Source: Hemicentrotus pulcherrimus (taxonomy: Eukaryota > Echinodermata > Echinoidea > Camarodonta > Strongylocentrotidae). Taken from it: a stretch of DNA of 64,000 nt. The stretch lies in assembly GCA_003118195.1 (NCBI GenBank), contig BEXV01000002.1:339841-403840 (forward strand), written 5' to 3'. Of this stretch, positions 37,039 through 51,530 are shown piece by piece. The notes below the pieces were generated by a model. That model ran no database searches. It had not been told where the DNA came from and worked only from the letters and a program-made list of their open reading frames with translations. Positions within the stretch are counted from its first letter, which is position 1. Each line of letters opens with the position of its first letter. The position numbers and the translations under genes were made by a program.

Positions 37039-40000
37039 CATGACTATGCAGACAGTTTGATCTCATATGATATAAAAACAAGCTACAGAAACCAAACACA
37101 TGTGCACTACATGATCAAATTGTGTCTGAAACATGTTATGCTCGTGACGGAAACAAGGATGAACAGGACAAATTAATATTGCAATCTGCCTCCTGCAAGT
37201 ATACCGACGTACAAAACGTTCGATACATCAATAATTGTACTATGACAGATGAACATGTCAGAATTTTTCGCTAGATTAGATGTCTTTTTTTATGAATACT
37301 GACACATACTCCAGTTCATCTGTGTCATATAAAATTATCAATGCGTTTCTTTGAGAGAGGAAATATATAGCTCACGTTGTTTCACAGATATACCCATAAA
37401 TGCCAGTCATGAAAACAGGGTTTTTTAAATCCAATTTTGGATTCCTAATAATTTTAACATGGTCACTATACAGTGTCCATTAAGACAAAAAAGCGTTATG
37501 TGGCTCATAAATGAAAATGACGCCTCAAGAAAGCATATCATTGACTGCAAAGTAAACCGAATGTGTAAGTGCTGCTCCAACGATAAATGTATATATGTGT
37601 TATATACTTGAATAAAGAGGACAAGAACCGTCTAAGGAATTGCTCATCAAAAGTCAAAGACCTGCAAGCCCTGAAGGTAATTGGTAGAAGGCGATGGATA
37701 TGACGAGGGGTGAATGAGATGGCTAATCATCTGGGGTAAAATGGGAGGAACCACCAACTCACAAGATAGGAATAGTGCGAGAATAGAAAATGAATATTGA
37801 GGCCTTTTCGTGAGCTGGAATATACAGACGCCACACGAACACTTAGCCAAATGGAGAAATCGACCAAGTATTTCCGGACACGTCGATCCAAATACCCGCT
37901 AAAACTTCTCCGACAGCTCGCGCCAATTCAAATTACTTCTTCAGAAAGGCAATTGTGACATGTGAGGGCGCATTTTATTCAACGAGATGACGCAGTCGAA
38001 TTTACCAAAAGTTGAGACTTTAATTAATGGTCTACGTCTAACTATGAACTCAATACAAGGAGCACTGAATGTAATTTTCCCTTTTTTTAAAATTCTTTTA
38101 CGAAAACTAGTTCGACTTAATTCATCGTAAATACAACTTTATAGTTCAAGCAAGCACAATCTCGACCAGTAATCGATCTGGTATTGGCAAACATCCTCAT
38201 CTTTGAACATGACACCATTTTGAAACAACGGTACCTAATACAGGAAATGGTTGGCGGCCATTTGTAGAGCATTCGACAGTTCAATTACCCTCCTCGGACT
38301 GTTCTATATGAGGAACTTTCGTCTTGTTGTATATCGTCAACAACTCGATTGCTATAAAAAAAATCTTTTCTCAGTCGTTTAAAAGGAAATCATAGTTTTT
38401 AATTGGGATTCTAGTTCAGTGGAATAAACATGAAATTCAGACAGAGTGTTGTGACCTCATTTACGCATGCGTCTCAGCCATTGCGCACGCAATGACTCTC
38501 TAGATCCGCTGTGTACTAATTCCAACACGGACAAATCGTTTTAGTTTTGTAGTACTTTTGTCAACGTCATCCTTAAGTTAATGACGCCAGGGAAAATGGT
38601 AGTTTCATATCATGTTGATCAAGTGATTATGAATCATGTGTCTTGCTTACTCCCCTATTGAACAATGACAGGGATTTACGAACATACAGAATGTTATAAA
38701 ATGTCAATACATGCTAAGACGTTAGTCCTCCAAAGCCTCCCTTTCATCTAGGCCTATTTGTTTAGCCATCATCTTTAAATGATCGGTATACAACTACTCC
38801 GATCTTTTGGTTATAAAAGTACCTATCAAATGGACCTTTTGTTTTAACTTCACATTGAATTTGTCTTTAGAGCACAAAAGGAAAGAGGCGGACTCGTTGA
38901 AGGTTTGAGGGGCTTTTCTAATATGACACTTCCTCCCAAATCGGCTTTTGTCACAAAGTATGTCATTGAATTGCGCATTTATCGGGACATGTACAATCCT
39001 CTTTTGCTTCAACAACAAAAAACAAACAAAACAAAAAAATTATATATCCAAGAAAAAAAAAATGCGCAGGCCTTCCCAAGATTTAAAAATCAGGTACAAG
39101 AGTTTACTCATATCCAATATTAGGCTTTTATGTATTTTATGTATATGAAGAATTTCCAATTCAGATGCAAAGCAAGTAAATTTGTTAATAAGAAAAAGCA
39201 TAAAAACAAAAACAAACAAACAAACCAAAATAAAATAAATCAAACAAATCAAAAACAACATGGCAGGTTGATGGTTAAATAATTCTTTACAAATAATGCT
39301 AGAACATTATAATTCTTATCTCTGTATCTATATTTTCATAACGTGATGCGCATTTCCTTGTAAGCCTTTTCTATATGTGTCTGTATTTTCACGACGTGAC
39401 GCACATTTCCTTATCGTAATTTACAGCACCATTCGAAATATATTCATGAGACAATATTGTAGAAAGATATGTCAAACGTTATTGGATGAAACGAGGCGAG
39501 TATACCGTTCGTATTTCCTACCAACTGCATGTTACAGACACTCGGTTGTTCATCAAAACATTTTTCAATGTTTTTCGCCGGTAGCGGAATTCATAACGGA
39601 GAAACATCACAAATCAATGGGCTTTGAAGTTCGGACGTATGCATCTCTGAACATTCCGGCATTTTAGGCCAGATCAGAATGAAACCCCGGGGAGCATCGT
39701 CTAATGTTTATGACTATATGAATTGATTTGAAAGACAAGAATGAGAATATTTTCCCCGAGATGGTTTCAGGGGATTAGACTTGGCCGAAGCAAAATACGT
39801 CAGCCGTAGAAAAGTCGAGGTATTAGGAATAGGGTTTCCTCCAATCTCAGAACTCCCTAGCGTAATCTAGAGGATATTTCCACTCGTAATCCACTATAAC
39901 CTGGTCAATATACGATCCAATCATACTTTTTTCCGCAAAAGAAATTTCAGTCAATATCTGATCCGTGAACGTAGCGCCATTATTAATAGATTTTCAGATA

Positions 40001-40048
40001 TTTTACACCACCTGAGAAAGTTACCAGTCTATAACCAGGAAAGATAAA
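37039..40048. other. Gene-free stretch
   Basis: No gene recognised. A-rich tracts with AAAC and AAAT units at 39015-39062 and 39190-39262 could be old retroposon tails. The 96-codon frame at 39377-39667 shows no domain. Confidence 0.45.
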
Positions 40049-40172
40049 GAGAGAGAGAGAGAGAAAGGGAGAGAGAGTGAAAGGAAGAGAAAGGGAGAAA
40101 GAGAGAAAGAGAGAGAAAGAGAAATAGAGCGAAAGGGAGAGAAAGGAAGAGAGAGAGAGAGAGAGAGAGAGG
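40049..40172. repeat. (GA)n microsatellite
   Basis: About 120 bases of interrupted GA/GAAA units ending in a short G run. Confidence 0.95.
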
Positions 40173-43100
40173 GGGGAATGGGACAAGAAGAGAAAGAAAT
40201 TTATTTTTGAATAAAGCAACGAGGTTAAATAATATTTTTAATAGTTTTTATATTATGTTAAAAATAATTTAACATACAGGAAAAGCATGGTATTTTCTTC
40301 AAGGCCGGAGATGATAATGCATCTGTGACTTATCATTATTATTGCATTATGACGATGAAGAAAATTTATTTTATCATCGTAAAATGGTAACCTAAACTTT
40401 TTGTTTTATTATATCATACGTACGTGATGAAATTCCCCGAAATTTGAATGTTATCTTAGGAGTCATATTCATATTTATATGAATAACAAAAGTGAAAAGT
40501 TAACCGTGCAAGCAAGGTGATCCACGTCAATGCCCAACAAACATAAAAATACGTTTCTTTGAAAGGTTTCAATTACTTTGGAAGTATTTAAATTATTACA
40601 AAGATTTACAAGTTTCACATCATGAACATTCTTCATTTGTTTGTACAGTAATTATCGTTCTCACAAATATCTAATTTTTTTCAGTTTTGATGAAAGGGAA
40701 TGGTAGAAAAGGGTTTGCGAAAAAATGTCTTCTATATCCCTTGATACGTATAATATATAAGAAAACATTTGCGTTGGAGAATAAACACAACATTAATTAA
40801 AAATGGTAACTTGCAGAAGTTGTAGCTTACGAATAAGTTCATGTTACAGATAAGTACAAAGTATGGTAACATACAACTGATTACAGTAAGATTGGGGATA
40901 TAAAACTCATTTCCCCCGCCATTTCCCCCACACAAACACATGCGCACACGGGAAGAAACACACGCACTCTCGCGCACACACACTTCTGCACTTTTTTGTT
41001 TTATTATTCTTTTATGTTTCCCATATCTGGATAAATATATTACAATATTTAAACTAATCTATATTTTAATATGTTTTGAAATATTTGAATTATGTTTGTA
41101 GTTTTACATCATAGATACCCTTTCCCCAAAATGGTAATCAATTTACAAAAACGGAAAGAGATCGAGTATGAGTGTGTAGACAATGGATAAGGATATGACT
41201 TTCAGTGCCAACGAAGATGTCAGAGAGTCCTTTGAGATCCTGATACGTTCAAAATACGTTCAAAATCGTCAACAAAATGATGGGATTGAATCGTGCAATA
41301 TTTTGCAATGTGCTATCGCAATATAAGTATTTCAGCGCGCAATCAGCAAGGGTAAGAAGTCGTTACAGTAGTAGAAGAGTCAGTGGGCGCCTTATACGGC
41401 AATGTTAGTATCCAAAGAAACATTGGCGACGTCAAATAATCTCTACGAGAAGTTTTCCAGACGAATCCGTTGTACTCATCATTGGGCGTCGTGTGGCCGC
41501 CTTGTAGAAATCCATACTGTGATATAACTAAAAAAGAATGTCAATATAGGACTTTATTTATGGTATAATGGAAAATGTAGTGAATGAAATGAACGAGAAT
41601 TGGAAAGCTGTAAGGAAAAGATGTTAAGGATCTAGGACGTGGTTGTGTTTATCCTTAACATGGCAGTAAAAAGAAGGTATTATTGTGATCTATGGATGCC
41701 GTCTTTCGAAAGATGCTTCTTTAAAGACGACACAAGAATATAACAATTTTAATCGCAATTGTAACAAGAAAACTGTACGGTGGCACAAAATTCTAACCTG
41801 CCAAACGAAAGAATTCCTGTCTTCAATCATGGAACCGCAGAATATTTTCACGTCTCTCGGAAAACTGTCGTGGCTTAAACCACGATGAACTACTCTTACA
41901 CTGAAAACAAACTCAGTTTATTTTTAAGGGGAGGAGGGTGTTTAAGCTTCAAAATACAGCAAGCCCTTTTAAAAGGAAGAACTATGTCTCCTGACAAAGA
42001 AAGTTATCTTTCCAAATAAACAGGAGGTAACTCTGAGAATGCTACTAATCTTTGTTTAGAATAAAGGGAGAAATGAAAGAAAATGTGAACTAAATAAGTC
42101 ACGATTTCTTCCCGCTATTCCATCCATACAGATTTATTCTCTGTTTTCTTTCTTTCTTCAGACGCTGCAGTTCGTAAGCTATCAGTTATCATGAGGGGCG
42201 ACGTCAATGACCGTATGAACACAACCTATGTAACATTTTGGCAAAATTTTAGCATTCTATCTCAAGACGTACTTTGGATTTAGCCGAAGTCAGATCTGAT
42301 TACTACACGAATCATGGCAGGACTATTTATCATATAAGGGAACTGAAATAGTTCTGTATAATGCTCTCTTGGTTCATTTATTATCTTATCCTATCCCATC
42401 CCGTCTTTCCCATTCCTATCCCACATTTGTTTGTTTTCAGCCTTACATGCATAGGGTGACATTCTCATCTGACTCACGCATGGTATACTTCGTTAAATAT
42501 ATACAATCAGCATGTATAACAAATAACTTAACTACAGGTGTTAGATAGTTGATTATGTTTGTCTTATCTTGTGATGAGTTCTACATTTTAATACCATTTA
42601 AGAACTATACACACTAAAAAAATATGTATAGCCCTTTGCTACTTTCATGGTAAATTATGTTTTATATTCAAATAAAAATTAATTGTACGTGTGGATACGT
42701 CTTGTCATTTGACTCTGCCTAAAATATTGTTCTTTAATTCTCTTTCATGATTTTATTTTATATGTTTATTATTGTCGATGTATTATGTCTTTAGTGCCCA
42801 GTCTGTTATGAAGTATTATACATAATGAAATATGAAAATGTTACTATTAATATTTGTTGTCATGACAGCTATAGATTATACATGAATATCAAATTAACAT
42901 GTATCAAATTACAAAAATTTGTTAGACATACTAGGATTTATAATTTTCTTCAGATAAAACGCAAATTAAAAATGCAAAAACTAGCGAAAAATTAAAGGTT
43001 GAGTGCCGTGGGTGAAACCATCGGTCTCGTGGGAAATGTTTACCTCGAACACATTATACTGCGTTTTACCCCGGCTAGTAAATAGGGTAAGTAGATGACG

Positions 43101-43214
43101 TCATTTTGAAGGCCATTTTTTCTTCAGAGTATTTTAATAAGTGGATTGCTTCTTATAACCGTCATCCATTTCGACACCACAATAATATTTTGTAAAGGCT
43201 ATAGAAATCCTAAG

Positions 43215-43216
<2 letters not shown>
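40173..43216. other. Gene-free stretch
   Basis: Contains a small CA-rich patch at 40930-40983 and a CRE palindrome at 43096-43103. No gene recognised; frames are at most 83 codons. Confidence 0.45.

Positions 43217-43248
<32 letters not shown>
43217..43248. repeat. (AT)n microsatellite
   Basis: About sixteen perfect AT units, followed by GTATATATAC. Confidence 0.95.
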
Positions 43249-43259
<11 letters not shown>

Positions 43260-45897
43260 CACTCGTATAAAGAGCTATTTCAAAATAGTCACCTGGGTGA
43301 AGTATCTGACAGAAAAGAAAGATCCTCTTTGAACTATCTTCTCATTTTCTAAACTCGTCAATAAAATTTATGAATTGGCGGCAAGATGTAGCAAAGCTGG
43401 GAAGGCTATTATTAGATGCTCTATCACCGCTGAGGAAATAACCTGACGAAAATACGTACGGAAAGTATAGGATATAACGCATTCAACTGTTATAATATAC
43501 TCTAGCATCGAAAGATAAAATACATGATATCAAACAAAATTATAGTAGACTGATTGGGACAATAAATATGGTGGATTGAATATTGTGTGGTACATACAAC
43601 TGCTAATAAACATCAAAAGTTTGGTTATAATTTCATTTCGCGTTAGACTTTTCGAAAGGTATTGGTCAACAATGTTCGAAAGACAAGGAAGGAAATGACC
43701 TTATAGTATTAAAACGACTCCTAATTCATCTTTCGTAACAACTTTTTTATATGAACATGATTAAATTTAGCCTGGATATGTATGTATGTATGTAAATGAT
43801 CTTGGATTGCAGGTAGAATAAAATGTGAAATTTCGTAGTTTAATATTGTGATGAAAGCGAGAGGTAAAGAAAAGATTTGATTGTGTAAAACACAGTGTAT
43901 GAAGCAAGCATCAAGGATACCAAGACGCAGGTTTCTATCCGTTTACAATAATAATTGCTGTAATTGAACCAAAAATCAATAGCTGGAAAATTCGATGAAG
44001 ATAATTTTTCAATGCCTAGAGCAACGCGAATTTAAACGTCCGACTTATCGTCAAGGTAAGATGGATTATAAAAACGGTCTCTTTTTGTAAGCAAGTGGAT
44101 TTACCTTGCTATCTTCGAAAAGATATGTGATTGTTAACATTCAGGAGAATTCGAAAATGATATTTGTAGCAGTAGCTGCAGACCAGATCTTTTGATAGAT
44201 ATGTTGTTATCTGAAAAGGTAAGACGAACAATTTGCAAAGCTCTTTCGCAGATTTTCAAAACGCAATACGTTTACTCATTTAAATTATAGATTTATGGGC
44301 TGCTGTTTGTGAAATCTCTGGAACTTGAGGATCTTTGTCTCCTTATGTCAACGTTTCACCTCCCTAGAAGTACATTCGATTTTGATTGATCGGAAAGATA
44401 ACGACTGAAGAGGATATGTCGGCAGACAAGTTACAAGTAACTTGAATCATAAATAGACATTGCTTGCTTGCACGTCAATGAATAAAGTTTGCGAAAGCCG
44501 GTAAGTGAAGGATAGGAATTTCAGGGTGATATAAGAGAATTATAGTTACTACATAATAATAGTATATTATACTGATGGAAAGAGAGAAATAGAGGGGATA
44601 TTAGAAAGGCTTTATCTCAATATTCTCAGAAACCAAATTAATTGCGATAAGGAAGAAAATGATTTGTAATAAATATGCGTCTTGTTTATTCAAACTCATA
44701 ATATCAATTATGAACTCAAATTAACTACATTATATGGAAAGCAAGAAGGGGGAAGGGCATTCCTGAACATGCTTAGACATCAAAGAACTCATAGTAAGAA
44801 AGAAAATTATTTTCAATGTAAACGTTTCTTAATGTGACAAGTCTATTATAAAAATATCAACCCAAATTCCTGTCAGAAAGAGGCGTTTCAGCCCACTATA
44901 CCAAATGTAATTAGAAGTACCACGGCAGATATTCTTAGAGTTCCCACAAAGTAGCGGCGGGTACAGGGGCTTTCATGAGAGACTGGAAATGAACCTGCTG
45001 AAAATGAAAGTTGTGCCCCAAAGAAAATTTGTAAACCATTTATTCATTTTTATTTGTATGTTTATTTTATTCTTTCTTTGTCACTTTCATTCTTCGTTTC
45101 TTTTATATTTTCTTTGGCTTACATTTTCTTTTTGAAGCCCCCTTTTGTTTGCTTCTTTTTTGCTTATCGCAGAGTTTGGAGACTTGTGCCGCCCACCCCC
45201 CCTACCAGATGACCCTGTATCTGCCATCGAATAAGACGCGTATAACAAAATCTTCAGAAACTGAAGTCTCCATGTGATAAAGATCCCTATCCAAAATATG
45301 TCAGTCGATATGGTGATAACAATCTTTTGTTCTTATACCGGGAGAAAAAAGAAGGGATTATCAAAAGGTCATTCGACCCGTGCAATCCGTTCTGAACTAC
45401 GCTTCCACGAAAGAGAAAATGACGAAGGGTGAATAAAATTGGGCTATATTTTTATTTGAATGAAAACCGGAAATACGATTCGAAATCTTGTTACTTCGAT
45501 CGTCATGAGATAGGGACTCATTTCAATGTGTTAAAATTTCTACATTTTCGTCATGTTCACCATAAGGTCAAAGGTGAAAAGAAATCTTTAAAGTGTTTTG
45601 GATAATTCTGTTTAATGATAACGGGTGCAATTCAAATATTTTCCTTTTTACTAGATACAAAGCAGTTTATGGTTAATGGAAATAAGTATACATGATTCTA
45701 TCCATGCCATAAATACTCATATCATATCATGTGATCTTAACATCTGTCAAATTCATAAGGGAATAAAGCATCAATTCAGATTGTTACCTTGATTGCCTAC
45801 CCATTCAAATAGACGGAATTGCATGAATACTATGGATTTAGTTATGGAAAATGGTGACAATTCAAACATCCAGAGAAAATTCGAATCTTAAATTTTG
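43249..45897. other. Gene-free stretch
   Basis: AT-rich DNA with a T/C-rich tract near 45050-45180. Nothing resembling a gene, tRNA head or paired element ends was found. Confidence 0.5.
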
Positions 45898-45901
45898 TTA
45901 A

Positions 45902-46395
45902 AGGGAATACAAAGTTTTGGTATGGGGTCATGAATTTGGTTCACATGAACATATTGGAAGCAAATGAGATCCTACAATATCCAGTGATCGTTGTCGCGGT
46001 TGAAATCGAGTTTAAAGTTATGAAATTGTTGATAATAAACACTTTATGTTGTAAAGCTCCCTATCAAGGTCAAGATATAAATTAAGCTATAAAACAATGT
46101 TTCTTGGCTTTGATCGACCGATTAGCTATTCCCGTTTGGAAATTATATATCACAACTACATATTCTGAGATCTTCATGGTCGCAGCTGCGGCCATATGCT
46201 CTATTTGAAATTTATCAAAATTTACCGGGAGCAACGGTAAATTTTTATATTTAATTTTTCTCAAAAGCAGAAGTGTTTTAGGGGCTCAATTTTCTAGTGC
46301 TTATAATACATCCACAGGGGCATCCAAATATATCAAAATTGTAAAGAATCACTATCCACCCAATTTTCAAAATTTTCTAAAACTTTGTTTTACCT
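45902..46395 (+). mobile_element. TTAA-flanked MITE family B (T2/Kolobok-like), full-length copy
   Basis: TTAA flanks both sides (45898-45901 and 46396-46399). Ends are inverted repeats: AGGGAATACAAAGTTTTGG on the left and, read inward from the right, AGGTAAAACAAAGTTTTAG, 16 of 19 positions equal. Length is 494 bp with no transposase. Internal blocks such as AATTTATCAAAATTTACCGGGA are shared, inverted, with 32678-32893. The TTAAAGG boundary is the same as in family A although the interiors differ. Confidence 0.85.
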
Positions 46396-47743
46396 TTAAG
46401 GCACTTCGCATTTAAATACTAGAATGGTTTTTTATAGAAGAGTTGGGGTATCTTTGAAGTGATTAGAATAGACACGGGTAGGCTTATAACGTCTGATGAA
46501 TAAAGAAATCTTTTCTGCGGCATGAAATATATATATTAAACTTAAGTTTCAAAATATAGTCATCATAAATAGAAATGCAATTGTCTCCCTTTGGTGATAT
46601 ATAATAGACGTGGGCAGATGTTTGTCTAGTCCGCTAACGTTTTGATTTCTTCACATTTCGAACCATTTAGACCGTGGGGAAAATGGGTGAAATCAATTAG
46701 ATTGCATGCCATTCTCTTAATACTTTTGTGATACATGTAGTAGTAGAAGGGGCTCGTGAGTGGTTGTGTTTTGTGTGTTTGTAGTGTATGTAGTGTGTGA
46801 GATCTGATGCATAAATGGTGTTGGTTAATATGAAATTCAGTATGTTAAGACAACTTTTTCCTATTGGTAACTAGACAAAAATGTTTTTATTAGAGGTCGA
46901 TTCATACTCTTTCATATTATACCATTGCTATGCATGAATAGGAACAGTCTTACGTCAGTAATGTCAAAAGCATTCAGAAGTTGTGAATATAACGTACATG
47001 TACAACTTATGTGGGCATTTTACATAATTATATAACTTCTGTAGTGAAGTGAAATAAAGCCTATGTAGGCCTACAATGCACAGAGATAAATAATTTCAAT
47101 TTGAAGAAAAAAAGGTAATGTAAAGAATATTCAACATGTCTGTAACCCTGCCTTTTGTCATCAACTCTTAAGAGGTTGTAAAACAAAACAATCAGAGAAT
47201 TTCAATTTATAGGGTAATAAGGTACTGAAAATCCAAATAACCGATTTTCTTGCTTGTCAGCAGACTTTTGGAATATTTTCCCCCTTCTTTTACAAAAACA
47301 TGGATACACTCCTGAAATTTGTTCGATAATCTTAAACTCTATCATCAGAAATGCAATTTATATTCTATGACAGAGAAGAAATATATCATAAAAATATACG
47401 TAATATTTGTTTATCTGTTTATTTAACGAAGAGTTGCTGATGAGGAAACTTGATTTCGTTTACGAAAAAAAAAATGTAGTTTTTAAGAAAAGAAAAGAAA
47501 GTTTTTAGTCTAGGAAATCTTTAAGAAGATATCCTTACCCATAGGGATCGTCTCATCCATAGGTCCTTGTCAGACCTAAATAGGAAATTATGAGATGACC
47601 TGATGATGAACAAAATCCGCTTTGAGACTTAAAGCTTTAATCATAATGAAACAAGTAGCATATATGGGTAAGCATGGTCAAACAAATCTCATCTACCATC
47701 TCCTCATTAATCAATTTTCCTGCGTACAGTGTCTACATTATAA
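46396..47743. other. Gene-free stretch
   Basis: Holds a weak GTGTG-rich patch near 46764-46800; no gene or element recognised. Confidence 0.5.
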
Positions 47744-47910
47744 ATAATTTGTGCTAGCCGGTAGAGTTCATTGTCTCATCGGGATCTGCACCTTCCAATC
47801 CCGATCTCATCCCTAAACCAATTCCCAGAAGAGACAGGAAGGAACGTCACATTCTGCACTGATGGATACACTCTCACCCAGAGGTAGGTTACCTTGGTAG
47901 AATAATCTCC
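47744..47910 (+). mobile_element. Decayed SURF-like SINE, copy 7
   Basis: TAGCCGGTAGAGTTC looks like a worn A box, and ATGGATACACTCTCACCCAG with AGGTAGGTTACC recalls the TTTGCCACYCT - CCCAGG - GGGTACC part of better copies. The B box is not recognisable. The call rests on block order only. Confidence 0.45.
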
Positions 47911-49116
47911 TTTAGATCGTTGATGTATTAAGAATCAGACATCTTCTTCAGGAGCGCCTTGGACTTTGATGTACTCTAGTCATTTTAACCGTTACGGTAG
48001 CATTCATTCTGGTTTTGTAATACGTCTTAACGCCATAACCGAGGGACCGCGCCTCGTTTTTAAAGTGTGGAGGCTGAACAGGGTCGGCCCAGAGGAGATT
48101 TTCGGGGCGATGGTGTTGGTGGGAGGGGGTTTGGTGGCACTAGGGACTCCTATGCCTTATGCTGCAACAACAAAAAACAGCGATTTTCTTCTGGGGAGTT
48201 CCAGAAAATGTAACAAAGCGACGGGGAAATTAAAAGTTAGCATTCTGTACTTTGAATAATTTTTAGCTCACAGGCAAATTAAAAAGCTTTAAATCGCTCG
48301 ACGAAAAGCTTCATCGTATATTTTAAAGTGTTATATATATCATCATAAAATAAAAATAGGTATATGCTATTCAAGTTTAATTTTTGAATTTAAGTGATGA
48401 TCTGTAAAACCTTGTTTTAGTAAATTGAAATTGGCATAGATATAACATGGTAATCTAATGTTGTGTGATGTTAAACATTCTGCCATACTTTTTCACCACA
48501 GAGAGAAAACATATGGGGGAAAAGCATTTTGAGTGTAATGACCTTTCATGAAGAGATGAATACAACAATTATAAAAGACTTACAATCTATTATCATTTGA
48601 ACGCATTCTGAAATCAGCAAGGAGATCAGTTGCATCCTTTTTCAAGAAATTTCGATCATTTTGTTATCATGATGTATCACGTTCAATAGAAGAACGCTAT
48701 ACAATCCTCGGAAGTACTATATTTGATGAGTAACTTTAGGCAGTTCGCAGACATTGGTCGCACTGGAAGGGGAAAACAGTTATAGTTATTTACGGCACCG
48801 TTGTTCTTATTTTATTACACGAGATGTAATCAAAGTAATCAATTTCCTTTCTTCCCTCGAGACAATTGACTCGTTATATCATTCCCCCAATTTTAGGATT
48901 GCATTTCAACGAAAAATCATAAAATCTGTAAGGATTTTATATTGTCATCTCCTTTCATTAATATAAATAATCACATGTCTTGGATAACTCAGACAAATTC
49001 ATGTTGGGAAGCATTTTATCCGATTATGTCATGCAACAAATCGTGTAAAACTTTCTTTTAATATCCCATGAGACATGGGAAAAATCTGTTTATCTTTTCA
49101 GTGCATTTACATGACT
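47911..49116. other. Gene-free stretch
   Basis: No recognised feature. A 97-codon frame at 47966-48259 is Gly-rich in its middle but shows no domain. Confidence 0.45.
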
Positions 49117-49667
49117 TATTGAGACTTCTTTCAAAGCTTTTTCGGTATCATGTGGAAAATCTGTTTTTAATATCCTTTTCTGCATCGGATATTAAAACGT
49201 AGGCACACTGTCTTACTTGTAGCTACTTGCTCCCTCTATAAAGAAAACAATGCCTAATCGATGACCATTGGTCCTCCATGATCAGCTTTTTCTAATGTTA
49301 ATGAGAGCTGAGTTGATGAGACAACCATCTGTCAAGTGACCTTGTAGAGTAGTCTAATCCCTCTTATAAACTAGTACAGATAAGCTTTAAANTATTGAGA
49401 CTTCTTTCAAAGCTTTTTCGGTATCATGTGGAAAATCTGTTTTTAATATCCTTTTCTGCATCGGATATTAAAACGTAGGCACACTGTCTTACTTGTAGCT
49501 ACTTGCTCCCTCTATAAAGAAAACAATGCCTAATCGATGACCATTGGTCCTCCATGATCAGCTTTTTCTAATGTTAATGAGAGCTGAGTTGATGAGACAA
49601 CCATCTGTCAAGTGACCTTGTAGAGTAGTCTAATCCCTCTTATAAACTAGTACAGATAAGCTTTAAA
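49117..49667. repeat. Perfect 275-bp direct duplication joined by a single N
   Basis: 49117-49391 and 49393-49667 read as identical, both starting TATTGAGACTTCTTTC and ending in AGCTTTAAA, with one N (49392) between. Perfect identity and a one-base placeholder exactly at the junction point to two contigs with an unmerged overlap. No gene lies inside. Confidence 0.93.
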
Positions 49668-51530
49668 AGTAAGGGAATAAAGACTTTCTGTAACACTTTT
49701 CACCTTCGTTTTCTGTTCGGAGGCAGTTTATTTGTTATCACATTGCCTATCGCAGTGAGTCTTCATCATATTGGGGTCGTTTGCGACTATTTTCAGGGAA
49801 TACATGAATGGGCTTTTACTGCAAAAAAGTCCCCATAAAAAAGTAATTTACATTTTTAGTACAGGAAATAATGAGCAAATTAATGTTTAGATTAAACAGC
49901 ATCCACCATAACTAAGAAGTAGTTCTAAAATAAACACGACCTTTGCCCTATCACCAATGAAATCATAAAATGAAAATCTTACAACACAAACTGATTTTTA
50001 CATTTACCATTAACAAGACGATTCTTTTCACAATCAGGTTGCAGGCAATGGAAAATTTTGCATAATAACTTACAGAAGCTCCCAGTCTGAACGATTTCAA
50101 AAGTCAGTAGCAAAATTTCTCCTTAGCCGATATCAATTACTGAGAAGCGAACTCTTTGAAAAAATGGAAAGTCCTTTTTGTTGCTTTTCCTCCTTATTAT
50201 TTCTCTTGTTTCCGATCTTCAAGGATATGTTACATTTTATTTCTCTGCTGTATCAAACTTACATTGCTTTCTGTTGGATAAAACTCCGTTTCATACAGGC
50301 CTTTTTGTATAGGTCATATCTTGCATACCTTCTTTTTATTAATTTCCTTGATATTGTTATAATAAAGATTATAGATAGATTCATAAAATTGGTTTTATCT
50401 TTCCTTACACAATGTCATGTTGGGTTTGTCAACCGCTCATGACGATGTACAGTACGCAAAAACGCGTCGCGTGTGGCATATTAAAGGTAATAGGAAATAT
50501 GTTAAAGATAGATTCTAAACAAAGAATGCAAAATAAAGATGTATAAGAGGTTTCGTGACATGGTAATGAAAGGATGCATTCACTCACTCGTTCATTCATG
50601 TATTCATTCGTTCATTCATCCATCCAGCCAGGTTATAGTAATCAATATGCCTGCCCCTCTTTCGTGATCTTCGCACCGATCGGTAACGTTCAAATGTATT
50701 GCAAACCAGGATGAATCACATTCTTCCATCTTTTAATGTACTATATTAAAATAAAACCTTTGAAACTAGCTCATTTTTGTGAAAGCAGAAAAACTTAGAA
50801 ACACAGAATGGTGCAAGTTTGAAATAAATCGGACAAATAACGATAAAGTTATGAATGTTTAAAATATGAAATTACTACTTCACAAAAATCTGTTAAAATC
50901 TCTAATTTTATTGGCAATTTTAGTCTGTGGATTGTGACGTAGTCATAAGCAACCCGTCCCTTTGTCATGTAAAAAAAAAATCATTCATTTATCTACTTCA
51001 GTTCATAATGAATAGCATATTATTATACGTAGATTAAAAGAAAAGACTCTTCTGGGTTATTATTTCTTAAAAATGACATTATTTTTAGTAATTTGTGTGT
51101 TGGACCGTGGTTAGAACAACTATGAATCAAAGTCTTCCACCACAGCATCCCAGTGACATTTCCGATTCAGCCATTTTAACGTTCCCGTACAGTAATAAAA
51201 TATTGATTACAAGATTTAAACTATACATTTTTTATAGTTTGTTCGATTTTGTTCAAACTATCACCAATTTGCCTTTCTATATTTTCTGCTTTCTTTCAGA
51301 GCAATTTGCTATGAAGGTTGGATTTTCAACAGTAAACTAATATCGTGACCGTCGATTGGTGCCTATTTATCATATCAGGGGGCGGGGAAATCAAGTGGAG
51401 TCTGGCCTACTATGGCATGTAACAATTTTTGTCTACCTCTACATTTTATATTTCTCGCAGTAGCATCCACTTTCATAAGCTAGATAGGCCAATTTTATTT
51501 TCATTTCAATACACACGCGAAATATACATA
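49668..51530. other. Gene-free stretch
   Basis: Includes a worn (ATTC)n tract at 50577-50630. A 92-codon frame at 50164-50442 is hydrophobic (Phe/Leu-rich) with no recognisable family. Confidence 0.45.

Noticed and set aside
49117..49667. True recent tandem duplication
   Set aside because: The single N at the exact junction and full identity are better explained by an unmerged contig overlap.
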